Shown: one piece after another, positions 10,788 to 22,230 of the stretch
How positions within the stretch are numbered: position 1 is the first letter of the stretch
How the letters are laid out: each line of letters opens with the position of its first letter
Origin: Oryzias latipes
Lineage: Eukaryota; Chordata; Actinopteri; Beloniformes; Adrianichthyidae
Reading direction: 5' to 3'
Length of the DNA stretch: 64,000 bases
NCBI RefSeq assembly: GCF_002234675.1
Contig: NC_019873.2
Location: forward strand, 6,535,158 to 6,599,157
Notes under the pieces: model-generated
The model's input: the letters and a program-made list of their open reading frames with translations, nothing else
Databases searched by the model: none
What the model was told of the DNA's origin: nothing
Program-made: the position numbers and the translations under genes

Positions 10788-13700
10788 GGTGGACTTCTCC
10801 ATAGCCGCAGGAGGATTACTGGACTTTACAAATTCCTCAGTTTCCAATTAGTCTGATCTGACATGGATTTGTTTCTGGTGGGGTTTGGAATTAGTTATAA
10901 CAAACTATACAACTTTAATTCTAATCTTTTGTTTTGGTTATTACTTACATCACAGAAATACATATTATCTTCAGTGTGACACTGTCTGGCAAGCATGTTT
11001 TCAGGTTGTTTTGACAAAGAGGAAAGTCACAAGTGTGAGCACTTGGTGTCTCTTCTCTCCTGTTTCGGGCTAAACTTCTGCCTGATCCCACCCTTCCACC
11101 CTGCTTGTAGACCTGCCTGCATGCTTCCACTGTTCATACCAAATTGCTTTTTGCCAACACAAGGCTATGTTGTACAGCTGACTCTTTGCTTGCTTGCTTT
11201 CCCCCCCCCCAGCCCATTACCTTAATTTTTTAAGTACGTAGTTGAGCACCTTTCCATGACGAGATGTGTGTGGGTTGAGAGGGCATCTGTACGTCTTCTG
11301 AAGTCACAGTGGTTTCATTGATGGTGCTGCATGAGACACATTCATGACCGTTTCAATCATACATGTGCACAAGGAAAGCATGTTAGGGGGTTTGTCGGGT
11401 GAAGGACAGCACATGTGGGAAATAAAGGGCTTTACATTAGCCAGTCCCCCTTTAGCAGCCATGAGAATTTTTTAAATTATATCTTAGGCAAGTGTATTCT
11501 GACAGTTCATGTTTCACAAAAGTCTTTCTGTGAACAGCCACAGGCAGTAAATGTGTATGTGGGCTGTTCATCATGCCATGACTTTTTTTTTTAAAGCTTT
11601 TTCCATATGAAATGTGGGTTAAAACTGCTGCAACGTTTTAAATATGGTGGTTGAAGTTTTGTGCTCGACACTGTGAGCTGTGAGAAAGGCCACTGCTGTT
11701 AACAAAGACATTGTAGCCTTGGTGACCAGTTCCCTCAAATTCTATCTAAAAGACATTCCCTTTGCTGGAGTTAAACTGGTCATCTGAAAGTTGAAAATGC
11801 AGACCTTTATTTGGGAATCTTCATTGCAATAGACAGCAGAGGTGGTCCTGTGATAGCTGGCACTGCGGCGTTGGCACCTAATCCTTTGATTCCCCTTTGA
11901 TAGTGGGATGGAGTGTCTTTCTGCTCTTTGCCAGGGCCCATTTGGAAGTCTGACAGGATGCGTCTGCTTTGAATCCCATTTGGTTTGAGACAAAATCAGA
12001 ACAGGATGGCCCGTTTCTGCCATCTCTTCCAAGGTAGATCTAAAACAGCAGCCAATCTGTTAGGTTCCAGTCCATGCTTCTCTTGTTTTGTGGTCATCCG
12101 CTTCATAGTCCAAACCAGCTGTAGGATTGTTTCAACATCCAGCTGAAAACAAAAAAGGTGCATGAGCTGTAGGCTCACAAACTTATGGTGCACATTTAAA
12201 GCTGCAATTAAAGTGGTGCTATGTTGAAATAAGACCTGATCATTGAAGTAGGCTGCACATTAGCTCCATCTATTCCCTCACTAATGCATGCATTAGTCTC
12301 TGTGGAGAACTTTTAACGTGTTTGTAGGTTAGTAGGTGGCCATGCTGCTGTAGGCATAATGTCCAGCTCACATGCAGGGGATCTTTCCAGCAACTTGACA
12401 CATGGCTGTAACAAGAGGCCTAGAAGATTCCTCTGATGACAAAGCCCAGCCTGATGTAGAACTGGTCGATGGGTAGAAGAGTTGGATTTTGGAGTCGGTT
12501 AGGGGAAATAAATAGTTAAACACAAGTAGAATGACATGGATACAGAGTAGTTTTCCTAATAATACACATGAAGTTACCAAAAACAAATCTGTTTTGTCGC
12601 AATTAAACCTATTTCTACTTATCCAGTAAAATCTCCTATTTTCCCCAAAAGTCTTTTGACCACACATGTAACTGTAAAGCCATTTGGCTTCAGTCGTGTC
12701 AGACTCCTGCAGCTTTTGCTTACCTTAAAATCCCAAAACGAGTAAAAAGATCCAACCATCACGTCCCAAACAGGTTTTCAAATGCATGCATGCACATTAT
12801 TCACCGGCTCATGCCATAGCTCCATCAATCAGTCACAAGGCATCTTTGTCATGCTGAGACATGCACTCACTGGGTACTCTGGTTGCCCCTTTGTCCACTG
12901 AGCAACCGTCTCTATGACCTGCTCTGTTCACATGTGCCCACATCCCTGACATCCTTGTAAAGCGGCGGTGACTTTTGGCTGCCATGAAACGTCTAGCCCG
13001 TTTGCCCTGCACTCGCAGAGCTGCAGCCAGACCATCAGGAGTTGTTGGCCTGGCAGCAGCACGCTCAAAGGCAGCGAGGGCTTTCATGAGGAAAAAGAAA
13101 AAAAGCACTTTAATTGTGTCTCTGTTCTACAGGTGCAGACTGAAAGTATGGGGACTGTGGGGTGTTTGTTGTTGTTGTTGTTGTTGTTGTTTGCCCTATA
13201 CTCCAGCCTATTGAGCAGAAGTCTTTAGGCAAACTGTAGTCATGCCGGGTTCAGCATGTGACGTTTGCCTTCAAAGAGAGCTTCTTAATGTTACGCTGGA
13301 ACGGCGGCATCTGGAAACGGCCGACTGTCCGCATACTTGACAGCCTCGGGTGTTTGTCACGCGTTACCAAAAGCAAAGAGAAATGCCAGCCGCTTAGAAT
13401 GAGTCTTCTCTTTAGGTGCTGTAGGCCGCGTGGATGGAGGTTTCTCAATCTCGCTGCAGACGCCGTGCATGTTTGTGTTAGCATATGGATAGAGCCACGT
13501 GGGGGGGAGGGGGTTCCTATGGGAGGGGGAGCAGAGTCTAGTGTGAGGGGTGAGGACAGTGACTCCAATGAACAATGCCTCTCTGCCCCCCGTACCATCC
13601 CCACTTATTCTCAGGCAGGCTCGTTGCAAAGGAGGGTCGGCAGACCCTCGTGACCCTCTGTTCCCCATGGGAAATATCTGACATTAACAGTAGTAGCACA

Positions 13701-14815
13701 TGTTTGCCATATAACCTGTAGATTTAGACAAAATACACATTGTATGTATGACGTATGTTGGATTTATGTTCTAGCTCGACGAAAGGACTTTACTCTCTCG
13801 TGATGCATAAACTGTCATTTTTGCACACACTATCAGCTCTTCTTCTGACACCTGCACTACCCTGAAGATTTACACCCCACCACACACACTAAGCCAGGAT
13901 GTTGGACCCCCTTCAGCCAGCGCCGCCCGCCTGTCTTTGTGATTTTCGCCTCAAGAACAGGAAGAGTTTCTATTTTGTTGAGAAAGGCCATTTCGCTGTC
14001 ATCAGTACCACATTGTTCCGCTGCACTATTGGAGCCTGGGTTGTGGCAGGAAACCACTGGGTCTGGATGAAGACTGCCTGAAAATGTCGGCTGTCCTGTT
14101 TAAAGCATCCTCAACCCCCCCACCACCCCTTATCTCTCTGGTACGACCTTTTGTTTCAGATCTTTAAGAGAGAAAAAAACGATTTTTTTTTTCAAGTTCC
14201 CATATATATTTTAAAAGCTGGGTTGAGTGCTATATGCAAACAGAAAAATATGTGTGAAAGTTCATTCTTACTTCTCCCTAATACGCAACGGAGTGTAGTT
14301 GAACGATTGTTGCAATCCTGTCACTTTAATGCTTTATGTGCACACCAGTTGCTGTGGATGTGGGTGCCGAGGCAACGGGACTTGACATTGACGGGAACTG
14401 ATGGTCGTCGATCTGCAATATTGCAGTGTTCCTAGAGCGCCATACACGTTCAGGCCCACCACAAAGGGCCTGTAACGGGAGGTGTGTTTTTTGGGGGGGT
14501 GGGCTCAGGCTGACCGTGCTGTCGTCAGGCGGATATCACTGTTCTGGTTTTCCTCAGCTTCTCCTGATGTGTTTCCTCTCTTCCTCTTCTTCTGCTGTCA
14601 GATTAGACTGGGCACGTGTAAATGGCATTATCATGTTCATGTTTCTCTCTCTATTCTGTGTATCTGTTAAATCAATCAAAAGAGAGGACAAAAAAACCCT
14701 GTTTTCCAACATAACCTGTTCATTTTTAAGAGTCGTATCATGCAACACTTGTAGCTCACTCTTGGTGCTTGGCTTATGCTTCATTGTCTTAATATTCCAA
14801 ATAAAATTCTTTTAA
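10788..14815 (+). other. socs5: Probable socs5 3' untranslated region
   Basis: The 4 kb after the socs5 stop hold no convincing gene and no recognisable transposon, unlike the flanks, which suits a retained 3' UTR. It contains a (TTG)n run at 13167-13191 and poly-C and poly-T runs. Two poly(A) signals, AATAAA at 11421 and at 14800, allow short and long forms. Open frames around 12833-13670 in both strands were judged non-coding for lack of any recognisable domain. Assignment is inferred from position and composition. Confidence 0.5.
14800..14805 (+). terminator. socs5: Candidate poly(A) signal AATAAA for socs5
   Basis: Canonical AATAAA followed within 15-30 bases by a T/G-containing stretch (TTCTTTTAAGTGTAACC). 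Transposon-type sequence resumes soon after 14880, consistent with the transcript end lying here. Confidence 0.5.
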
Positions 14816-15344
14816 GTGTAACCTCCACTGGCTTATGTGAGAATATTTCACGTTGTGTGAAGATCACAGCATGCCCCATTAGGCTATGTACACACAGGCA
14901 TGTGTTGTGCGTCAAGAACGCGCTAAATGGTCAATGGTGTTCACACTGGAGTGGCGCTACCTGATACTAGCGCAAGTACTCACAGTTGGACGAGGCTTAA
15001 AATGTCAAAGCGGTGCAAATCTTGTGAATTTTGCTTCAGGCTGTCTTGCACAGCTCTAATTCAATTAATGAGCTGTGAAAGACATGAATCTAGTCGTCTA
15101 CAAGTGGATGCATCTGAATGGAGCCGAACTGGAAGCTTGTGTCCCACTGATTGTAGCTTCCATTTCCCAACTGCAAGCTTTTTCCATTGGCTTTTTTTTA
15201 TTCTGCTCGTGATTGACAATGATTTGGGAAAAGAATACTCAGAAATGCAAGATTGAATTTTTTTAAGTTCTTTGTCATGAGAAAAATGCTACAAGATCAT
15301 AGTGTTAAAAACGCCATTTTCCCCAGAGTGGCTTTTTAATAAAA

Positions 15345-15710
15345 AAACGTAACACTTTAACACCAGAGCTTTAGCTCCAGTGTTTACATCCTTTTAAAAA
15401 AACGTAAATTCTCAACCTTTGATGCAATTAACGTACCTCTCCCAGATTCTGAAGGACAAAAAGAAATCCTGGTGCCGATTCAGTTCACACTGAAATGTCT
15501 ATGCAATCAACGTAAATCCGTTGATTCTGTCAGAAAAGCGGCTTTGCACCGTTATGCAACACTACGTTAGTATTGAGTTGCATATCGGTGCAAAGCCGAT
15601 GTGAATAATAGCTTTTCTTCGTGTCAATGAGTTGATTCACGCTGATCACGTAAACTGTCACTTTCAGGGATGTAAAAGAACACTTTTTATTTAGATGTAG
15701 CCAGTGACAT
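15345..15710. mobile_element. Foldback (inverted-repeat) element
   Basis: Centred on a hairpin whose arms are CGGCTTTGCACCGTTATGCA (15551 onward) and its near-complement TGCATATCGGTGCAAAGCCG near 15580-15600. The inverted similarity continues outward, with CAACGTAAATCCGTTGATTC facing GTTGATTCACGCTGATCACG and CTTTAACACCAGAG facing CTTGTGTTAAAGG. No coding capacity. A related piece lies at 31735-31900. The class is unassigned. Confidence 0.6.
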
Positions 15711-15744
15711 TTCTTGTGTTAAAGGGTTGAACTAAACTTCAACA

Positions 15745-16022
15745 ATAAGAGGGCTTCTTCACTTTTTCAGCAGATCCTGTTAGGGGTCACCACAGCGAAT
15801 CGGCTTTCACCGATGTGCACTGGTAGTTTGGCAGAGATTTTTACACCGGATCACCTTCCTGACACAATCTTGTATCTTATTCAAGCTATAGTTAGGCAGT
15901 GTTGCAAAGGTTCTTTCCCAGGGACCCACACTGGATGAAGCTCATCGCGCCCACTGGGGATCACACCCTGGTTTTCCATGTGCCAGTCCTACCCGCAGTC
16001 AACTGAGCCATCCAGCTGCTCC
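15745..16022 (-). repeat. tRNA-derived SINE, copy 2
   Basis: Read on the minus strand it begins GGATGGCTCAGTTGACTGCG (pol III A-box-like), then ACCAGGGTGTGATCCCCAG (B-box-like), then the shared body (TCCAGTGTGGGTCCCTGGG, ending near AGGATCTGCTGAAAAAGTG). It matches the copies at 2940-3200 and 47650-47940 and shows the complete 3' tail of the family. Confidence 0.7.
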
Positions 16023-16809
16023 AATGAGGCGAGCACACAAGTGGTTTTCAGAAGCCTTTGAAAATGGATGGTCACCTGCAGAGGACGCAGAAGTAGACTT
16101 CTTTGAAGTTTAGGTGTGGCGACTTCGATTACTTTTTTTCCAATCTGAGGATGACCTCTTGAAGTTACAAAGAAAAATCTGTAATTTGCTGGCAGCAGCT
16201 CAGTGGTCTAGACTCAAACTGTCTGCACTGAGACTCCTTCAGAAAAGTGGTGGGTCAGGTCGTACCAAAGACAACAAAAAGGGGAACCTTAAACCTCCCT
16301 GCTTGACACTCTGCTTTGGCTGATTGGGTTGGGGCGTGGTTGTGATCGCAGCTCACCTCTGCCTCAGGTAACTGGTAAAGTTCAAAGATCAAATTTTGCG
16401 ACAGCTAAAGGGGCTTGACCTTTGCCCTAACTACTAACTCATTTCTACTTTTAAGAATGTGGAAATTGCACTGATTTCACATCTTTTCTAGAAATAAGCT
16501 TTTCCAGGCTAAATCTAACAGAAAAGTGTGTTTACATTGTCTCAGTGTTGATATGAAGTCATGATTATATTTACCTGCAGGCCAATATTCTTTTTTTTCT
16601 GAATTAGCCATCAAAAACATTGACTCCGATAATCTTTGTAGACTAAAGTCAAATTCTGGATAAAGTGTGGAATACACAGATTTACAATACTGACAGTTAG
16701 AGATTTTGTAGATTTTTACGAGTACTTTTCTTATTTGGTCTGAATTTTAATAAAATACTTAAGTCATCTTTGATACTACTAATACAAACAAAATTTTCAT
16801 TTGTTTGAT

Positions 16810-17560
16810 ATTAATACCTCAAAATGAAGACTATAATAAAGATATTCCCAAATAACATAAACTGACCGTGTCTGTAGCAGGATTTTCCACCATTTGCTTC
16901 AATGACAGCCCGACAGTGACGTCTCATTTTCTTCACTTGTTCTGAGGCAATCCTTTTCAGTCTTCTACAAATGCTACATGCAGTTCTGCGGGTCACTTGG
17001 GGGTACGATCATCCAGTCTCTGCTTCAGCTGGTCTCAGACATCCTCTACAGGGTTCAGGTCAAGGGGCATCGCTGGCCATGACCATTGAGGCACGCCTAC
17101 TTCCTGAAGTCCAGCTATGACAATTCTGGTACAGCGTGTTGGAGTGTTGTGATCCATGAACAGAGAGTAAGGGGTGTGCTGTGGAATTGGGGGAAGACGA
17201 TGGGTTCTATGATGCATCTGAAGTAAGAACATGGAGTGACTGCCAATTACAATAACTAAATCAGCTTTGCACTGACTGGTGATGTCTGCTCAGACTGTTG
17301 CCCCTCCTCCAAAGAGAACGCTAAAGACCATGTCGACCTCATCATATTGTTCACCCCGCCTTCTCCCGCCACGCTGACGACCATCATTTCTATGCGAAGT
17401 GATCCGACACTCATCAGTGAACAGGATGATAGACCAATGCTGCATTGTCCAGGTCACATGGACACACTGTGTGCGAGTGTGAATAGTTTGTCTGGAGATC
17501 CCTCACATTTGATAAACGGGGCTGCAGATGTGTGGCGTTTGCTAAACAATGTCTGAGTGC
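16810..17560 (-). pseudogene. Tc1/mariner-type transposase, decayed
   Basis: Minus-strand translation across broken frames gives the C-terminal two thirds of a DDE transposase. Around 17420 it reads Phe-Thr-Asp-Glu-Cys-Arg (first catalytic Asp region) followed by a basic Asn-Asp-Gly-Arg-Gln-Arg stretch. The open frame 17232-17035 holds FMDHNTP (second Asp) and, about 35 residues later, PLDLNPVED, the hallmark of the third acidic site. The frame 16996-16811 continues with a C-terminal basic region. Stops and frame changes between the pieces show it is dead. Inverted termini were not delimited. Confidence 0.75.
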
Positions 17561-18229
17561 AGAGGTCCTTAGGTACTGGTCATGGTTATGGTGGTCTTAA
17601 TGAAAAACTTCAAAGGATTTACTGACAAAAATCAGCTTTTTATATCATGAAAGTTGAAATTGATCGAAAAGGTTTTTTCTTTTAGAGTTTCTTGGTTTTG
17701 GCCCCAATAAGTATGACGCATTGTACACAGTGATACCATTATGTGGAAAACACTAAATGAAATGTGTCTATCACCCCAATGCAATTGCCACCCTATCCCC
17801 AAAATTTGAGAGGTGAAACAAATGATGTCTTTAATTTTTTAAAGAAGTTTTTTACTTCACTGTAATGATTTCTTTTAGTAACTGATAGTTTTTTTATTCC
17901 CCACTGAGTTTTTCCTCAATATCCCCAACTTAATTCAAGTAGCATATTTTGAAAAATGTATACTTTTTTCCCCACACTATAGGATTATAAGGCACAGTGT
18001 AAGTAATTGGTCTTTTTTCAGCCTTTGTCATGTGTAAGGCATACAGAACATAAGGTGCATCAAGAGAGACAAGAGTCAGAGATACATCTGTCAGTCTGAC
18101 TTTATTAACTGCGTTCACTGTAACTCTAGAACCTGTTTGTAACATGCTACACATTAGCGTGTAGCATGTGACAAACACCTATGCGTGTAATCCTTTAGCT
18201 GGTTTGTCTCCTACTTTAGAACCTATAAT

Positions 18230-18745
18230 GTCCCCGTTGACCCTTTATCCTCAGAAACAGAAATCCTGTCTAGTGGTGTTCCCCAAGGTTCTCTTCTGGG
18301 CCCCATTTTATTCATTCTCAATATGATCCCTCTTGGGTGACTCATCAGCAAATTCAGTCACACTTCATATTATTTATATGCTGATGACATTGGACTTTAA
18401 TCTTGTGAAAGCAATTGCAATAATCAGTCTTACATACTTGACTGTTAGGCCAGCATCAAAGTGTTGTTAATTACAACCACCGACTTGTCCTACCCTCAAA
18501 TAGCAGAGACATTCATTTTTGCCCTAGACTCTAAAATACCCACCATCCAAGGACATCTCAGTTCACTGAGCTTCTCAGGAACCTTGGTGTGTGGTTCAAC
18601 AAATCTTGGTCTCTTCACTCCTATTCAAAGTTCCCGCAGTCACTCCTCTTTTTCTGTCTCTGTGCCACATTGACCCAGTAGAGTGTTTTAAAACTCAAGC
18701 TAAGATGTTTTTTATTTAGAAGAGGTCTAGCTGACTTTTCTTCTT
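18230..18745 (+). pseudogene. LINE reverse-transcriptase fragment (L2/Rex1-like)
   Basis: Conceptual translation near 18270 gives SSGVPQGSLLGPILFILNM, then, after a frame break, YADDIGL near 18380: the conserved motifs around the polymerase active site of non-LTR retrotransposons. Near 18590, NLGVWFNKSW matches the following thumb-region motif. Frameshifts separate the pieces. The fragment stops at the piggyBac-type element beginning at 18756. Confidence 0.75.
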
Positions 18746-18755
18746 CTACTTGTAA

Positions 18756-18960
18756 CCCTTGTGCTATCCTAGGCACTTTAACATTGGGAGTGGGGTCATC
18801 TAGACCCACTAGACAGTGTGCTGAACCTTTTTTCTTCAGTGATTTGTGATCTTCACTGGTGTCCATGGATTACATGAAATCTTTTCACCTTTATCCACCT
18901 TTGTCATGGTAGGGAGAACACGTCAATGTGAGGGTGGGGTCATCTAAGATAGCACAAGGA
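18756..18960 (+). mobile_element. piggyBac-type short element, copy 1
   Basis: Full-length 205 bp, starting CCCTTGTGCTATCCTAGGC and ending GATAGCACAAGG(A). The right flank is TTAA; the left flank is GTAA, one change from the TTAA duplicated by piggyBac transposases. Non-coding. The minus-strand frame across it recurs in other copies and is not a gene. Confidence 0.8.
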
Positions 18961-18964
18961 TTAA

Positions 18965-21574
18965 GCTTAACCTTGTTTCATGAAAAAAAAACAGTCTGAC
19001 ACAGGTACACATTAGAGATGTGTACCTCTCAAAATTACTTCATCAGCAATTCATATATATATATATTTGATCATGACTTTAAGCTTATTCTAGACATTGT
19101 AGGTGAGCTAACAGGCTTCATGATTTCACTTAAACTCTGATAAACACAAGCAATTCTCAGACACTGACAGCCTGTGATACAAACCAGCTTAAAACACTGA
19201 CTATATTCCTGTTGTTGCAACGCAGTCAAACATATTATCCAGAGTATTATTCTAAATGAGAACATGGTCGTAATAGTCTCAGATGCTATTTTTTTTAAAA
19301 TAAAATAAGTCCAAAGTTTAATAAAAGGAATTGAGAATCATTAACTGCCCCTTAAGTGAAAGACTGACATTAAAATATTAAAATTATTTAAAACAATGTT
19401 TTTGATTAATCAATACAATAAGCTTTGTGTTGCTGGTTTACAAACTGTTTTTTTCCTACAGAATGGAATATCCTTGAGTGAACATTAAAAGTGGAAAAGT
19501 AGACATTTCTACTATAACTCACAGGCTGTTGCTCCAGCCTTTTAACTTTTTCAAGCGCTGTATGAACGTGTCTTTGTGGTTCTTTTCCCCCATAGACCCC
19601 TGCAGCCTCTTAACTATGTTCCCTGCAGCATAGCAGACTGACACAACCAAGCTTCCTGGAACTTCACAGTTGAGTATTTGTTCATTTGAAATGGAGTATA
19701 AATAGCATGTCGGTTATCAGTTTCAAGTTAGCTGCCCAAGGCTTTTGAATAATTGATGCTCACTCGGGAGGAGAGGGATGTTAAGGTGAAGCTACCACGC
19801 AGGGCAGAGAACGTTCTGCAAGCTCAGAGATGACAAGCCGACCTGAGAAACAAACTCAGGACAGCTGCAGCTCACGCAAGCCAAACTCATGCCGATCCAA
19901 AACAAACCAAGCAACGCATCCGCAAGAATTTCTAGCTGGATGTGGGTCGCTGCTGTGAGGAGGAGGGTGGAGGTGCAGATGCAGAAGCTTATCAGCAGGC
20001 CGAACGCTGCAGATTTCATCTCGGTGTGGTCCTGTCAATTGTGTCTGAGGGTTCTCCTTATCCGTGCAGTGTGCCCGCTGGTCTATCTCTGGTTGGCACA
20101 TGGAGCTGCTGCACACAGTTTCTGTTGGCAGGAACATTAAGAATCAACGCACTATCAAGATATCACACTTTATCTTTTTCAAGTGAGAACAGTCTTTTAT
20201 GTTTTGATGTCATTTGGAAAGAAAATAGGTTCCCACATTAAATCAGGTCTCATTTGGTCAGACTCGGGAACTCTTGGGCGCTATGGCTTCAAGTACAATT
20301 GACCCTCTGTGTTTTATTTATTACGGGAAAATGGAAAACCTTTTGATGTAGTACTAGTGCGATATTTTGGGAAATGTATTCAGTCGCTTTCATGCTAGGG
20401 CTCCAAAGGAGGGGGCAGAAAATCCCACCCTCATTAAGAAACAGACTCCAACACGCCATTGGTTTAACACAAAGACAGGAAAACCTGCTAAAAAGCTTTA
20501 AATCTAATTGTGTGCAACTAGAATATTGAATGGCATGGTTTCAATGATGTTTGTTGTAGCGTGCAGCTCTGAATGGTCACAATGTTGGCACGTCGTATGC
20601 ACATCCACGAAGGAACTTCAAAGGTTCCCTCAAAAATGCTAAAACAACTCGTATCGTTTTTTTTTTCAGAGTTTTGACTCGTCTGGACTAATTATGAATA
20701 TAAAAATGCAGGGAAGTATGCAAGATAACTAAATATTTGATTTAAAATCAGCTAATCAGCTGTTGCACAGAAACGTTGCTCATTTTAGCTAATAATCATC
20801 TTAAGTTTGTTTGTCTGACCCAAGACACCGTGAGAAATCTCTCCAATTAGTTCCAGTTGTCTAAAAAAGCTTCTCAATCAGTTCTCAACTTGGTTCATTG
20901 TGAGTCAAGCTGTTAAAAAGCCAGTGGTAACTTCTTTTTGGGTTTACAAAATGTGAGACTAAATTAGGACTGATTTAAGACAAAAGGGAAAATATGAGGG
21001 TCCTGCACGACATGATGTGAACTACAAACTCATTTTATCTCAAACCTTGTCGGCACTCTTAGTAAAAAGTAGTCTTTTTAAGTGTATTGCGAGTATTGTT
21101 AATCTATGCTAAAAGTGAGGCAGTATACTTGAAGCTTACTTTTTATATACGATCTATTAGAAAACTTAATACGTTCTAATTTAGTCTGAGGAAATATTCA
21201 GTTATTAGACTTCCTACACTAAATGGTCTACAGTATACTTACTCAGTAAAATTAACTTCACGTGTTCTACTTTTTGTTAAGAGGAGCAAAGACAAACACA
21301 ACAGTCCTGTGTGATTCCAAAGGAAAATTCGTCTTTGTTTGAAGTTTTCATGTCTTGGGCTTAATAAGGACCTGAAGCAAGGTGAGGTGAGGCATGAATG
21401 TAATTTCTGTACAGAGATGGACTGTAGGTGCAGTCACGCGACTCTGTGGTTTAACCCCTTGACACCTATTGATGCAAATACCAGATTTTCTGTTTTCCGT
21501 ACCATAAGGCGCACTTGAAAACCGTAATTTTTACTTTTTTTTAATGATGTGTGCAATATCTGAAGTGATTTATA
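18965..21574. other. Intergenic stretch, little recognised
   Basis: Includes an (AT)n tract near 19053. One minus-strand frame (20019-19792) begins with a signal-peptide-like Met-Lys-Ser-Ala-Ala-Phe-Gly-Leu-Leu-Ile segment but has no known domain. It is treated as a lead rather than a gene. Confidence 0.3.
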
Positions 21575-21990
21575 CATAGATTAATTGTGGTTACTAATGT
21601 CAAGCAATTTTGCGAGGTACATGGCGCTCTGTCTTAATTTCATTCGAAATGTGAGGCGAAACCATAGATGGTAAATGAAAACTGGAGTGAGTGTGATGTC
21701 ACCAATTAAAAATAGATTACTTCTAGCTACAATAAACAAAGTCAATTCAGTCGCCATTTTTTTTAGCGATTCGGACACTGCCATGTTGGAACTATACGAT
21801 TGTCAGTAAGCAGTGATTGTCCAAATCGGTCTGAGTCATTGTTTCCATGGAAACCACTCTTTCCAATCAGGAGTGTGTTGGAAGTCCACACCCCTGCCAC
21901 TTGAAAGAGGGCTTAGGAGAATCTGTCAGACATTTCAAATGTTCAATGTGAGACCACCTTCTGTTACTGAGGCATCTGATTGGTCAGTTT
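21575..21990 (+). repeat. Dispersed repeat family R1, copy 2
   Basis: Shares the blocks listed for 1140-1640, including AAAGTCAATTCAGTCGCCAT, TGTGTTGGAAGTCCACACCCC and GGCATCTGATTGGTCAGTTT. It is interrupted immediately after GGTCAGTTT by the inverted-repeat element at 21991-22230. Confidence 0.5.
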
Positions 21991-22230
21991 CCAGTCAGGA
22001 AGGCCAAGTGGGCCCCATATGGTTTAAAAAGTGGGCAGAAAATGTGGGCCCCGAATGGGTTTCCATGGTGAAGCTCGCGCTACGCTGTCCACTGGGCGGC
22101 TGGCCCCTTAAGCCAATGTGGGCAAACACAGGTGGGGCCACCACAGAACCTGTGGACAAACCCGTTCAGGGCCCCTACATTTACTGCCCACTTTTAAACC
22201 ATATGGGGCCCACTTAGCCTTACTGGCTGG
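21991..22230. mobile_element. 240-bp inverted-repeat element (MITE-like)
   Basis: The left end (CCAGTCAGGAAGGCCAAGTG...) and the reverse complement of the right end (CCAGCCAGTAAGGCTAAGTG...) match over roughly 60 bases, including GGGCCCCATATGGTTTAAAA and GTGGGCAG. This leaves a central unique part of about 100 bases. GC-rich against AT-rich flanks and without coding capacity. No target duplication was confidently identified. Confidence 0.65.

Noticed and set aside
12833..13670. Arg/Ala-rich open frames on both strands downstream of socs5
   Set aside because: No domain, overlapping frames on both strands, and location within the likely socs5 3' UTR. Could be revisited with transcript data.
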